IMG/VR virus record: IMGVR_UViG_3300037042_001426
Coordinates: 1 to 20,197 of that record
From: a virus
Strand: one strand, 5' to 3'
DNA: 20,197 nucleotides
Every line of letters begins with the position of its first letter. Positions within the stretch are counted from its first letter, which is position 1. The notes under the pieces were generated by a model. That model had not been told where the DNA came from, did no database searches, and worked only from the letters and a program-made list of their open reading frames with translations. The translations under genes were made by a program, and so were the position numbers. Of the stretch, positions 12,273-20,197 are shown one piece after another.

Positions 12273-12273
12273 T

Positions 12274-13092
12274 ATGTCAGTCATATTCAAAGCGGAGAAT
12301 CACAAGTATGAAAGCTTGGATCCCAATGAAAGAATAGACTGGTTAAGCGTTACAAAGTTTGTAAGTGAATTCAAGCAAGCTTTTGATGCAGTAGCTCAGT
12401 CTATAAAATCTTCAAAGAACCCAAAGTCTAAATGGTATGGACTTTCTCCTGAAGAAATTCAAGCTCACTGGGCAACAAATACAGAAGAAGCAATTAATAG
12501 AGGATCTGTTTATCATGAACAGAGAGAACTAGATATTACTAGTTTAGACTCCATACAAAAATCTGGAAGAGCTATTCCTATTATAAGACCTATCTTTGAA
12601 AATGGTGTAAAAAAAGCTCCTGAGCAAAGATTAACAGAAGGCATTTATCCTGAACATTTTGTATATTTGAAATCAGCAGGTTTGTGTGGACAATCAGATA
12701 TGGTTGAAGTAGTTAAGGATCTAGTAAACATAATTGACTATAAGACAAACAAAGAGATTAAAAAGACCGGCTTTACAAATTGGGAAAAGATTACACAGAA
12801 AATGACTGGCCCATGTGCTCATTTGGATGATTGCAATTTTAATCACTATTCATTACAGCTGAGCATATACATGTACATCATTTTAAAACATAATCCTAAG
12901 TACAAACCAGGTAAAATGTTTTTGCACCATGTGATCTTTGAAAAAGAGAGAGAGGACAAATTTGGGAATGCAATTCCAAAAAAGGACGCAAATGGAGATC
13001 CTGTTGTTAAAACAGTAATACCTTATGAGGTGCCGTACTTGAAGAGTGAAGTAATTGCAATGGTTAACTATTTAAAAGTAAACAAAAAATGA
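12274..13092 (+). CDS. PD-(D/E)XK (RecB/Cas4-like) nuclease
   Basis: This 272-residue protein has the order of motifs expected for the PD-(D/E)XK exonuclease superfamily. RGSVYHEQRE (77-85) is the early helix motif. YPEH (125-128) and GQSDMVEVV (139-147) supply acidic residues, IIDYKTNKE (153-161) is the D-x-K core (D155, K157), and LQLSIYMYI (194-202) is the QxxxY helix. I see no four-cysteine cluster of the iron-sulphur Cas4 kind. ATG 12274 is chosen because the longer frame starts deep inside the previous gene. In phages such nucleases process replicating or host DNA; its place upstream of the terminase may mean a part in DNA end-processing before packaging. Confidence 0.75.
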   Translation: MSVIFKAENHKYESLDPNERIDWLSVTKFVSEFKQAFDAVAQSIKSSKNPKSKWYGLSPEEIQAHWATNTEEAINRGSVYHEQRELDITSLDSIQKSGRAIPIIRPIFENGVKKAPEQRLTEGIYPEHFVYLKSAGLCGQSDMVEVVKDLVNIIDYKTNKEIKKTGFTNWEKITQKMTGPCAHLDDCNFNHYSLQLSIYMYIILKHNPKYKPGKMFLHHVIFEKEREDKFGNAIPKKDANGDPVVKTVIPYEVPYLKSEVIAMVNYLKVNKK

Positions 13093-13104
13093 AGCACTTG
13101 AAAA

Positions 13105-13296
13105 ATGAGTAATAATGAATTTGAAAACAGATACTTGTTCTGTGAAAAAGTTAAAATGAAAAAGAAAAGGTTTAAAATTGATGTCACGTACTTTACTGGA
13201 ATATGCTTTGGTGTATCTTTTCCAATGACAGACTACGTTGACTGCACGCTTTGTATAGCGTGTTTTGGTATTCACATTAAATGGCGTAAGAGATGA
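13105..13296 (+). CDS. 63-aa basic hypothetical protein
   Basis: The frame MSNNEFENRYLFCEKVKMKK to GIHIKWRKR fills the gap between the nuclease and the next gene and overlaps the next ATG by 4 bases, which favours a real gene. It has a lysine-rich segment (17-23), a repeated hydrophobic pattern (VTYFTGICFGVSF, VDCTLCIACFGIHIKW) and four cysteines. It could be a small beta-hairpin protein. I do not recognise it. Confidence 0.55.
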   Translation: MSNNEFENRYLFCEKVKMKKKRFKIDVTYFTGICFGVSFPMTDYVDCTLCIACFGIHIKWRKR

Positions 13297-13805
13297 TTAT
13301 TAAAATGTTTGACATAGTAGGAGGACACGTTGTGATCAATCATAATTGTCTGTCTATACCTGAGCTTAAAGCTATACATGATTTTTATGAGGACCCTATT
13401 CCAGCGTTTAATTTTTTACATTTCAGATATGACGTAGAAAGCCCTTATGCAAATATTCCTGAGGGTGAAAAAGATGATGTTTTGATTACAGACTTTGCTG
13501 GAGAGTATACTCTTGAAGATGATGTAATGATTGCAGCCATGAATAAACTAGAAGAACTTTATGTAACACCAACTTACAGATATTACCTTGACAACAAAAA
13601 CTTACTTGAGAGGCTTAGTCACTTTGCAAGAACTGCACCTGTTACCACAGGAAGAGATGGTAATATTGGAGCATTACAATCACAAGTAAAATCTGTAGGT
13701 AAAACCATACTAGAATTTAAACAGCTTGAAAAAGTAGTATTACAAGAACTTGAAGAATCAAAAGGCCGCACACGCGGAAATAAAAAATTAGCATATGATC
13801 AATAG
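13293..13805 (+). CDS. 170-aa hypothetical packaging-operon protein
   Basis: The start is ATG 13293 in an ATGA overlap; ATG 13305 (MFDIVGGHV) is a possible alternative. Sequence landmarks are CLSIPELKAIHDFYEDP (19-35), FLHFRYDVESPYANIPEGE (41-59) and a basic C-terminal coil (SQVKSVGKTILEFKQLEK, about 129-146). Proteins with this SIPE...SPY pattern recur next to terminase genes in Bacteroidota phages as I recall, without assigned function. It ends with TAG and overlaps the following gene by 11 bases. A small terminase or head-assembly role would suit the position, but there is no motif to prove it. Confidence 0.65.
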   Translation: MIIKMFDIVGGHVVINHNCLSIPELKAIHDFYEDPIPAFNFLHFRYDVESPYANIPEGEKDDVLITDFAGEYTLEDDVMIAAMNKLEELYVTPTYRYYLDNKNLLERLSHFARTAPVTTGRDGNIGALQSQVKSVGKTILEFKQLEKVVLQELEESKGRTRGNKKLAYDQ

Positions 13806-14013
13806 TCAAAGTCATCTTTATGATTGGTTGTTTCATTACAATTATCATACAAACTCATGGGCAGCTTTTAGAAGAGAAGATGTTCAAGATTATTTTAATG
13901 GCATTTACAAAAATGTAATTAAAAGCAAAGCTCAAAAAACTCTAGAAGGTTTAATAGTAGCACATGAAGGAGATCTTAAAAGCATTCAAGATTTTATGAA
14001 AAAAATTAAGTGA
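13795..14013 (+). CDS. 72-aa hypothetical protein before terminase
   Basis: The protein starts MINSQSHLYDWLFHYNYHTN, with a short aromatic-rich N-terminus and a helical rest (EDVQDYFNGIYKNVIKSKAQ, LEGLIVAHEGDLKSIQDFM). It overlaps the previous gene by 11 bases and the terminase GTG by 4. A gene of this size directly upstream of a large terminase is sometimes the small subunit. Here it is short and lacks an obvious DNA-binding helix pair, so I leave it as unknown. Confidence 0.65.
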   Translation: MINSQSHLYDWLFHYNYHTNSWAAFRREDVQDYFNGIYKNVIKSKAQKTLEGLIVAHEGDLKSIQDFMKKIK

Positions 14014-16214
14014 GCACAGAGCCTTACATAACAATCCCTACTTGGGATAATGGTGAATGGACTACAACTTCTTTTGAAACACAAGAGTCATACAAAACTT
14101 TTGTTGTGTCAATGTTTAAAGTACCAGGCAAATATAATTTTGATGACACAGCTATTGAGTTTAATGCGCAAGCACGGAAGTTTCAAAGAACCGGATACTT
14201 TTGTCCATATCCTGAAGGCAGCCGTGATTTTATTGGATATTGGAATGATCAAAAAGAAAAATGCAGAAAAGGTGTAATTTTTAAAGGGTCTAAAGATACT
14301 TGGTTTCTTCCACGGGAATACTATATGTGGGTTAACTTCCTTTCAATCAATGACAAGGTAAAACGTAAGTTTGACTTTCCTGAAATTTGGGATGGTCAGT
14401 ATCACATGGCTCTATATGAACTATGTGCAGAATTACATTCAATGCACTGTGTAGTTTTAAAGAAACGTCAGTTTGGATCATCTTATTACCACTGTGCTAA
14501 ACTCATAAATCAAATCTGGTTTGAAGAAACACCTATACTTAAAATGGGTGCAAGTCTTAAAGACTACATCAATGATAAAGGTTCATGGAAATTTTTAAAT
14601 GAGTACAAGTCTTTCTTAGATGACAAGACTGCTTGGTACCGTCCTATGAATCCTGGTAAAGTTTTAATGTGGCAACAACAAATTGAAGACACAGGTCCTG
14701 ATGGACGTAGTACATTAAAAGGACTAAAAGGAACTTTACAAGGTGTAAGTTTTGACCAAAATGACACAACCGGTGTAGGGGGTGCAATACGTTACTTTTT
14801 TTATGAAGAAGCAGGTATAGCACCTAGCATGGATAAAACAGTTGAGTACTTGTTTCCCGCCTTACAATCTGGTGATATTACAACGGGAACTTTTATAGCT
14901 GCAGGTACTGTGGGTGATCTTGATCAATGTGAACCATTGAAGCACATGACCTTGTTTCCTGTAGTGAATTCTATATACCCTGTGACTACAGATTTATTAG
15001 ATGATAAGGGTACAATAGGTGAGTCAGCTTTGTTTATTCCTGAACAATGGTGTATGCCACCTTATATTGACAAGTATGGTAACTCACTTGTTGAGGAAGC
15101 TTTAGAAGCTTTAAATGCTAAATTTGAAAAGTGGAAAAAGGATCTCTCACCAGAGAAGTACCAGTTACGTATATCACAACATCCACGTAATATTGCTGAG
15201 GCTTTTGCTTACAGAAAATTATCAATCTTTCCACAAAATCTTGTTGCTGCACAGAAGAGGAGAATTGAGGAGAAAGATTATCCTTATGAGTTTGTACAAC
15301 TAGAGCGTAAAGTTGATGGCAAAATAGAACCTAAGGTCACAAACAAATTACCAATACTAGAATTTCCAATTACAAAAAACACAGAAGATAAAACCGGATC
15401 AATTGTTGTTTGGGAAAGACCTAGCCCTAAAGCAGAGTGGGGAACTTATTATGCTTCTATTGACCCTGTGTCTGAAGGTAAAACTACTACATCAGAATCC
15501 TTGTGTTCTATTTATGTTTACAAGAATCCAGTAGAAGTAACAAAGGTTGACACAGATCAAACACAAACAAACGTTGACAGAGATGGTATTGTAGCTGCAT
15601 GGTGCGGACGTTTTGATGACATCACTAAAACCCATGAAAGATTAGAGATGATCATTGAGTGGTATAACGCGTGGACAGTTGTAGAGAACAACGTTTCTCT
15701 CTTCATCCAATACATGATCAGTAAAAGAAAACAGCGTTACTTGGTACCTAAAGACCAAATGCTTTTCTTAAAAGACTTAGGTTCTAACAAGAATGTATTC
15801 CAAGAATATGGCTGGAAGAATACAGGAACTCTCTTCAAAGCCAACATGTTAAGCTACTTAATTGAATTTCTCAAAGAAGAGATTGATGTTGAGACCAAGG
15901 AAGACGGAACCATTGTAAGAACTACATTTGGCATAGAGCGTATACCTGATATAATGGCTCTAAAAGAGATGGAAGCTTACACAGATGATGTCAATGTGGA
16001 TAGATTAGTATCACTTGCAGCACTCATTGCTTTTGCAAAAGTTCAACAAGCTAACAGAGGTATACGCAAAAGAGTTGAAATTTTAGACAAGAAACATTTG
16101 CAAAAGTCAGAAAATTTGTATAAATTAAATAATAGCCCGTTTAAACATATAGGAATGGGCAAAGGAACTTTGGGTGGAAAGCCATCTAGAAATCCTTTTA
16201 AAAATATAAGATAA
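14010..16214 (+). CDS. terL: terminase large subunit (packaging ATPase/nuclease)
   Basis: This 734-residue protein is the motor that translocates and cuts phage DNA at the portal. In the ATPase half, VVLKKRQFGSSYY (148-160) is a deviant Walker A with lysines at its front and GSS where GKT/GKS is usual. AIRYFFYEEAG (259-269) is Walker B plus catalytic glutamate, and TFIAAGTVGD (294-303) fits the coupling motif. In the nuclease half, YYASIDP (480-486) gives the first RNase H-like aspartate, TVVENN (556-561) the glutamate, and YTDDVNVDRLVSLA (657-670) the last acid. The start is GTG, overlapping the upstream stop by 4 bases; the next ATG (residue 35) would remove conserved-looking sequence. The portal gene follows after 4 bases. 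Confidence 0.9.
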   Translation: MSTEPYITIPTWDNGEWTTTSFETQESYKTFVVSMFKVPGKYNFDDTAIEFNAQARKFQRTGYFCPYPEGSRDFIGYWNDQKEKCRKGVIFKGSKDTWFLPREYYMWVNFLSINDKVKRKFDFPEIWDGQYHMALYELCAELHSMHCVVLKKRQFGSSYYHCAKLINQIWFEETPILKMGASLKDYINDKGSWKFLNEYKSFLDDKTAWYRPMNPGKVLMWQQQIEDTGPDGRSTLKGLKGTLQGVSFDQNDTTGVGGAIRYFFYEEAGIAPSMDKTVEYLFPALQSGDITTGTFIAAGTVGDLDQCEPLKHMTLFPVVNSIYPVTTDLLDDKGTIGESALFIPEQWCMPPYIDKYGNSLVEEALEALNAKFEKWKKDLSPEKYQLRISQHPRNIAEAFAYRKLSIFPQNLVAAQKRRIEEKDYPYEFVQLERKVDGKIEPKVTNKLPILEFPITKNTEDKTGSIVVWERPSPKAEWGTYYASIDPVSEGKTTTSESLCSIYVYKNPVEVTKVDTDQTQTNVDRDGIVAAWCGRFDDITKTHERLEMIIEWYNAWTVVENNVSLFIQYMISKRKQRYLVPKDQMLFLKDLGSNKNVFQEYGWKNTGTLFKANMLSYLIEFLKEEIDVETKEDGTIVRTTFGIERIPDIMALKEMEAYTDDVNVDRLVSLAALIAFAKVQQANRGIRKRVEILDKKHLQKSENLYKLNNSPFKHIGMGKGTLGGKPSRNPFKNIR

Positions 16215-16218
16215 GACC

Positions 16219-18990
16219 ATGAAAGTACTAAACGCAATGCAATTAAAGGCTGGGGCCAAATCCGAATACAACCGGATGGGGAGTATAACACAGCCTATTC
16301 AGTTTATTCCAAGAAAAGAAAAAGATGATGAGTGGACAGCATGGAACTTGGATTGGCTTGAGTGGAACGGATTAAAACAAATCCGTAGAAACGCCCGTAG
16401 GCTAATGAAGAATTACAAACTTGCAAAAGGTGTAATTGATAAAGCAGACTACATTGTTGAACCAGATAATGAAATGAGAGATCTTGTAGAGACTCTTATT
16501 CAAGAAGATGCAACAGCTTTAGAATTAAAGTTTTATCCTATTATCCCTAATGTTATAAATGTTCTTACATCAGAGTTTGCTAAACGTAATACAAAAACCA
16601 CGTTTAGAGGAGTTGATGAATTTTCATACAATGAACAACTAGAAGCAAAAAGACAAGCTGTAGAAAATGTTTTATATCAACAAGCTGAACAAAAACTTCT
16701 TACGCAAATGCTAGAACAAGGTCTGGATCCTGATGATCCTGAAGTTCAACAGCAAATGCAACAACAAATGTCTCCAGAGAATCTTAAAACTCTTCCTGAA
16801 ATACAAAGCTTTTTTGACAAAGATTACAGAAGCATGTGTGAACAATGGGCTTCTCATCAAATGAAAGTTGATGAAGACCGTTTTCACATGGATGAATTAG
16901 AAGAAAGAGCTTTCAGAGATATGCTTATTACTGACCGTGAGTTCTGGCATTTTAAAATGGGTGAAGATGACTATGAAGTAGAATTATGGAACCCTGTTCT
17001 TAGCTTCTACCACAAGTCACCAGATGCCCGTTATATTTCTCAAGGTAACTGGGTTGGCCGTATAGACATGATGACTATCGCTGACGTTGTTGACAAGTAT
17101 GGTTACATGATGACTCAAGAACAAATGGAGTCTATTGAAGCCATCTACCCGGTAAGATCTGCAGGTTATCCTTTACAAGGATACCAAAATGACGGTTCTT
17201 ATTATGATGCTACTAAGTCTCATGACTGGAATACACAAATGCCTGGCCTAGCTTACCGTCAATACACCTCAATGTGGGACAATTCTATTGCTCCTGGTGG
17301 AGATATCATAAATTGGATTATGTCTGAGAGTGAAGATTACGCTCCTATGGGTGCAGCTTTCTTACTCCGTGTAACTACAGCTTATTGGAAGTCTCAAAGA
17401 AAAGTAGGACACTTAACAAAAATCTCTGAGTCAGGTGAAACTATCACAGACATAATTGATGAAAGTTATGAGATCACAGATAAACCTGTTTATAACAACA
17501 GATTAATTAAAAACAAAACCAAAGACACATTAGTATTTGGTGAACACATAGATTGGATATACATCAATGAAGTTTGGGGTGGTGTAAAAATTGGACCAAA
17601 TCATCCTTCCTTCTGGGGTATGAACAACCCAGGCGGTATCAACCCAATGTACTTAGGTATAGACAAAAACAAAATGGGACCTCTAAAATTCCAGTTCAAA
17701 GGTGATAATACGCTTTATGGATGCAAGCTTCCTGTAGAAGGAGCTGTATTCTCAGACCGTAATACACGTTCAACTGCAATGGTTGATTTAATGAAACCAT
17801 TCCAGATTGGCTACAATATTGTCAACAATCAGATTGCTGACATACTAGTGGATGAGCTGGGAACCGTAATTCTGTTGGATCAGAACGCGTTACCCCGCCA
17901 TTCATTAGGTGAAGATTGGGGAAAAAACAACTTAGCTAAAGCTTATGTTGCCATGAAGAACTTCCAGATGTTACCATTGGACACGTCTATAACAAACACT
18001 GAAAATCCTCTTAACTTCCAACACTTCCAAACTTTGAACCTAGAGCAGACACAACGTATGCTATCCAGGATTCAAATGGCCAATTACTTTAAGCAACAAT
18101 GCTTTGAAGTTATTGGTATAACTCCTCAACGTCTTGGTCAACAGATAGGTCAAACAGATACTGCAAAAGGTATTGAGCAGGCTGTAACAGGATCATATGC
18201 TCAGACTGAAGTTTACTTTATTCAGCATTGTGATTACTTGATGCCGCGCGTACATCAGATGCGTACAGACATTGCACAACATTATCATTCAACTAAACCT
18301 TCTTTACGTTTACAGTATGTTACAAGCAGTGAAGAGAAAGTTAATTTTGAAATCAATGGTACGGATCTTCTCCTCAGGGACTTAAACATCTATTGTACAA
18401 CAAAAGCAAATCAACGTTCTATATTAGAACAGATGAAGCAAATGGTTTTAGGTAACAACACTACAGGAGCAACTATCTTTGACCTAGGTAATATCATGCA
18501 AACAGAATCTCTTGCTGAATTAAACAATATCTTAAAAGCTACAGACCGTAAAGCTAATGAGCAACGTCAAGAGCAGATGCAGCATGAACAACAAATGCAA
18601 GAACAAGCTCAGCAAACAGCTCTTCAACAAAAACAAATGGAGATTGATGCTGAGATGCGTAAAGAAGAAATGCGTAACAGAACAACTCTTCTTGCAGCTG
18701 AAATCAAATCTGCAGGTTATGGTTCTATGCAAGACATTAATCAGAACATGCAGTCTGACTATGTGGATGCTATGGACAAAATTAAAGAGACTGATGAGTT
18801 TCAACAAGTGATGAGCTTTGATCAACAGAAAGAAGGAACTAAGGTTAACTTAGCCCGTGAGAAAAACACTATAGCCAAAGAAAAAATACAAGCTCAAATG
18901 ACTATGAAGCAGATGGATTTAAACATAGCCCGTGAAAACAAGAACCGTTTTGACGTGTCAAAGAAGAATCCACCAAAAAAGAAAAAATAA
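16219..18990 (+). CDS. portal protein
   Basis: This 923-residue protein is long, as crAss-like portals are. The N-terminal text FYPIIPNVINVLTSEFAKRN (about 105-124), the WNPVLSFYHKSPDAR region (about 257-271), a long central beta/helical body and DLMKPFQIGYNIVNNQIADI (about 517-536), followed by a helical stretch with RMLSRIQMANYFKQQCFEVI (about 613-632), fit the clip, wing, stem and crown of a dodecameric portal. A glutamine-rich coil (about 772-815) and a basic tail (NPPKKKK) end the protein; these may line the crown or touch DNA. It lies between the terminase and the presumed pre-capsid gene, exactly where a portal is expected. No frameshift or truncation is seen. Confidence 0.85.
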   Translation: MKVLNAMQLKAGAKSEYNRMGSITQPIQFIPRKEKDDEWTAWNLDWLEWNGLKQIRRNARRLMKNYKLAKGVIDKADYIVEPDNEMRDLVETLIQEDATALELKFYPIIPNVINVLTSEFAKRNTKTTFRGVDEFSYNEQLEAKRQAVENVLYQQAEQKLLTQMLEQGLDPDDPEVQQQMQQQMSPENLKTLPEIQSFFDKDYRSMCEQWASHQMKVDEDRFHMDELEERAFRDMLITDREFWHFKMGEDDYEVELWNPVLSFYHKSPDARYISQGNWVGRIDMMTIADVVDKYGYMMTQEQMESIEAIYPVRSAGYPLQGYQNDGSYYDATKSHDWNTQMPGLAYRQYTSMWDNSIAPGGDIINWIMSESEDYAPMGAAFLLRVTTAYWKSQRKVGHLTKISESGETITDIIDESYEITDKPVYNNRLIKNKTKDTLVFGEHIDWIYINEVWGGVKIGPNHPSFWGMNNPGGINPMYLGIDKNKMGPLKFQFKGDNTLYGCKLPVEGAVFSDRNTRSTAMVDLMKPFQIGYNIVNNQIADILVDELGTVILLDQNALPRHSLGEDWGKNNLAKAYVAMKNFQMLPLDTSITNTENPLNFQHFQTLNLEQTQRMLSRIQMANYFKQQCFEVIGITPQRLGQQIGQTDTAKGIEQAVTGSYAQTEVYFIQHCDYLMPRVHQMRTDIAQHYHSTKPSLRLQYVTSSEEKVNFEINGTDLLLRDLNIYCTTKANQRSILEQMKQMVLGNNTTGATIFDLGNIMQTESLAELNNILKATDRKANEQRQEQMQHEQQMQEQAQQTALQQKQMEIDAEMRKEEMRNRTTLLAAEIKSAGYGSMQDINQNMQSDYVDAMDKIKETDEFQQVMSFDQQKEGTKVNLAREKNTIAKEKIQAQMTMKQMDLNIARENKNRFDVSKKNPPKKKK

Positions 18991-19069
18991 AGCTAGCGTT
19001 ATAATGCGAAAAATTTTATATGAGTTTTAAAATAAAGCAAATTTTTAAAGTTTATTTGCATAATTTTGT

Positions 19070-19077
19070 TATATTAA
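19070..19077 (+). promoter_or_regulatory. rightward promoter-like TATATTAA before pre-capsid gene
   Basis: TTGTTATATTAAGTA lies in the 128-base gap between the portal and the last gene, 41 bases before ATG 19119. It shares the GTTATATTAA-GTAT core with the element at 2652. An extra promoter here would raise capsid protein over portal and terminase. Confidence 0.5.
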
Positions 19078-19118
19078 GTATAGAGTCAGTCAATTAAAAC
19101 CAACCAACAAAAAAAACC

Positions 19119-20197
19119 ATGAGTGAAAACAAAGAAACAACAAGTGTTGAAACAGTAGATATGGATCTGGATCAGATCTTAAACATTGGTGCCAGTGTTA
19201 TGCTACCGTCAACAGGTTCTGCAGAACCCGCTAAACAATCATTGTTTAGCAGAAAAACAGAAGACCTATCGTTCCTTGACAAGCCTGAAAAAATTGAACC
19301 TGCAAAAGCAGAATCTACAGAATCAGGAAAATCAGAACCTGCAGCAACAGCTGCTCCTTCAGTTTCTAAACAAGAAGTTGATGATCTTATCAACATGACA
19401 GCTGAAGAAGATGAGACTAAAAAAACAGGAAGACCAACACTTCAAAAAGAAGGTCTTGTAGAACTAACTAGTAAACTTATTGAGAAAGGCTTACTTGTAC
19501 CTTTTCAAAATGACAAAGGTGAAGATGAAGATATCAGCAAATACAGTTTAAAAGATTTTGAAGAATTAATTGAAGCTAATTTTTCAGACAAAGAAGAAAA
19601 GCTTGGTAATGAAGTTACTAAAGATTTTTTTAAAGCTTTACCTGAAGAGTTTCAATTTGCGTACAAGTATGTTGCAGATGGCGGAACAGATTTAAAAGGA
19701 TTATTTAGAACACTTGCTCAAGTTGAGGAAGTACGTCAAATGGATCCAGGTAATGAGGGTGATGCTAAACATATAGTACGTAGCTACTTACAAGCCACAA
19801 ACTTTGGTACAGTAGAAGAAATAGAAGAAGAGATTGTAGCATGGGATGACAGAGGTGAAATTGAGGCTAAAGCTGCTAAGTTTAAACCAAAATTAGATGC
19901 AATGACTGAACGTCAAGTTGCATACAAACTACAACAACAAGAAGTTTTACGCCGTCAACAAGCTGAACAAGCTCAACACTATATGGACAGTGTTTATAAA
20001 ATACTGGAGCCAGGTGATTTAAACGGGATAAGACTAGACAGAAAAACACAAAACCTTCTCTTCACCGGACTTACTCAAGTTAACTATCCTTCTGTTTCTG
20101 GAAGACCTACTAACTTACTAGGTCATCTACTAGAGAAGTATCAGTACGTAGAACCTAATCATAGTTTACTTTCTGAAGCACTTTGGTTACTTGCTGA
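19119..20197 (+). CDS. pre-capsid protein (scaffold-like, crAss gp77-like), 3' part outside window
   Basis: The frame is open for 359 codons from ATG 19119 to the right edge. The first 105 or so residues are acidic, T/S/E/P-rich and probably disordered. The following region contains KTGRPTLQKEGLVELTSKLI, ALPEEFQFAYKYVADGGTDL and LFRTLAQVEEVRQMDPGNEG (about 193-213), then a long Q/R-rich helix (about 266-290). The charged, helical character and the place between portal and expected major capsid gene resemble the gene 77 product of crAss-like phages, thought to assist head assembly. A scaffold role is inference. The true length and C-terminus cannot be seen. Confidence 0.7.
   Translation, partial: MSENKETTSVETVDMDLDQILNIGASVMLPSTGSAEPAKQSLFSRKTEDLSFLDKPEKIEPAKAESTESGKSEPAATAAPSVSKQEVDDLINMTAEEDETKKTGRPTLQKEGLVELTSKLIEKGLLVPFQNDKGEDEDISKYSLKDFEELIEANFSDKEEKLGNEVTKDFFKALPEEFQFAYKYVADGGTDLKGLFRTLAQVEEVRQMDPGNEGDAKHIVRSYLQATNFGTVEEIEEEIVAWDDRGEIEAKAAKFKPKLDAMTERQVAYKLQQQEVLRRQQAEQAQHYMDSVYKILEPGDLNGIRLDRKTQNLLFTGLTQVNYPSVSGRPTNLLGHLLEKYQYVEPNHSLLSEALWLLA

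Noticed and set aside
12208-12273. Upstream start for the PD-(D/E)XK nuclease
   Set aside because: It would place 22 codons inside the DnaJ-type gene in another frame, with a sequence unlike a domain start; ATG 12274 follows the stop by one base.
242-13805. Possible TAG stop-codon reassignment, known in some crAss-like phages
   Set aside because: TAG ends the genes at 242, 10362 and 13805. Reading through at 242 and 10362 adds only 15-20 codons, running into terminators, and no internal TAG breaks a recognisable gene. The standard code fits.
19037-19069. Terminator between portal and pre-capsid gene
   Set aside because: GCAAAT/ATTTGC gives only a 6-bp AT-rich stem with an 11-base loop, and the following T-run is broken. 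It is too weak to call.

Overview
The window is a piece of a tailed double-stranded DNA phage genome that most likely infects a Gram-negative member of the Bacteroidota. The DNA is AT-rich and genes are tightly packed with ATGA or GTGA stop/start overlaps. Shine-Dalgarno sites are nearly absent. Several gene starts are preceded by TAnnTTTG-like -7 elements. A lysis cassette with a lipoprotein spanin implies an outer membrane. The order terminase large subunit, portal, then an acidic protein of the kind that precedes the major capsid protein fits crAss-like phages (Crassvirales). The HU/IHF-like gene and the associated small genes fit as well. This assignment rests on remembered family resemblance, not on a search.

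Layout. Positions 1-628 hold two leftward genes, one cut by the window edge. They are probably early functions; the second ends in an SSB-like acidic tip. Positions 629-1437 form an 809-base non-coding switch region between the leftward and rightward blocks. It contains a leftward structured RNA candidate with a strong terminator, three sets of short direct repeats that look like an origin or control locus, AT- and GC-rich palindromes, and a rightward leader or small RNA ending in a terminator. A 19-20 base motif occurs three times, upstream of each of the two leftward genes and of the RNA candidate, and looks like a leftward promoter or operator.

From 1438 everything is rightward. A SAM methyltransferase and a glycosyltransferase (1438-2624) are coupled. 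A fibre/adhesin block (2679-7739) follows. It contains two paralogous fibres with a near-identical 60-residue N-terminus and two paralogous small partners. A lysis cassette (7742-9645) encodes a putative cell-wall enzyme, an inner and an outer spanin-like protein, a holin-like protein and another membrane-anchored coiled coil. An orphan gene (9682-10362) sits between its own promoter-like motif and a clear terminator. A new transcription unit starts near 10456. It carries a helical small protein, a winged-helix-like protein, an HU/IHF-like protein, two zinc-binding proteins, a PD-(D/E)XK nuclease, three small unknowns, the terminase large subunit and the portal. A further promoter-like motif precedes the last gene, which runs off the right edge; the major capsid gene is expected next.

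Together the rightward genes make a late programme of DNA packaging, capsid portal, host recognition fibres and lysis. The methyltransferase/glycosyltransferase pair may decorate virion or host-surface glycans. The most interesting part is the unexplained 629-1437 region.
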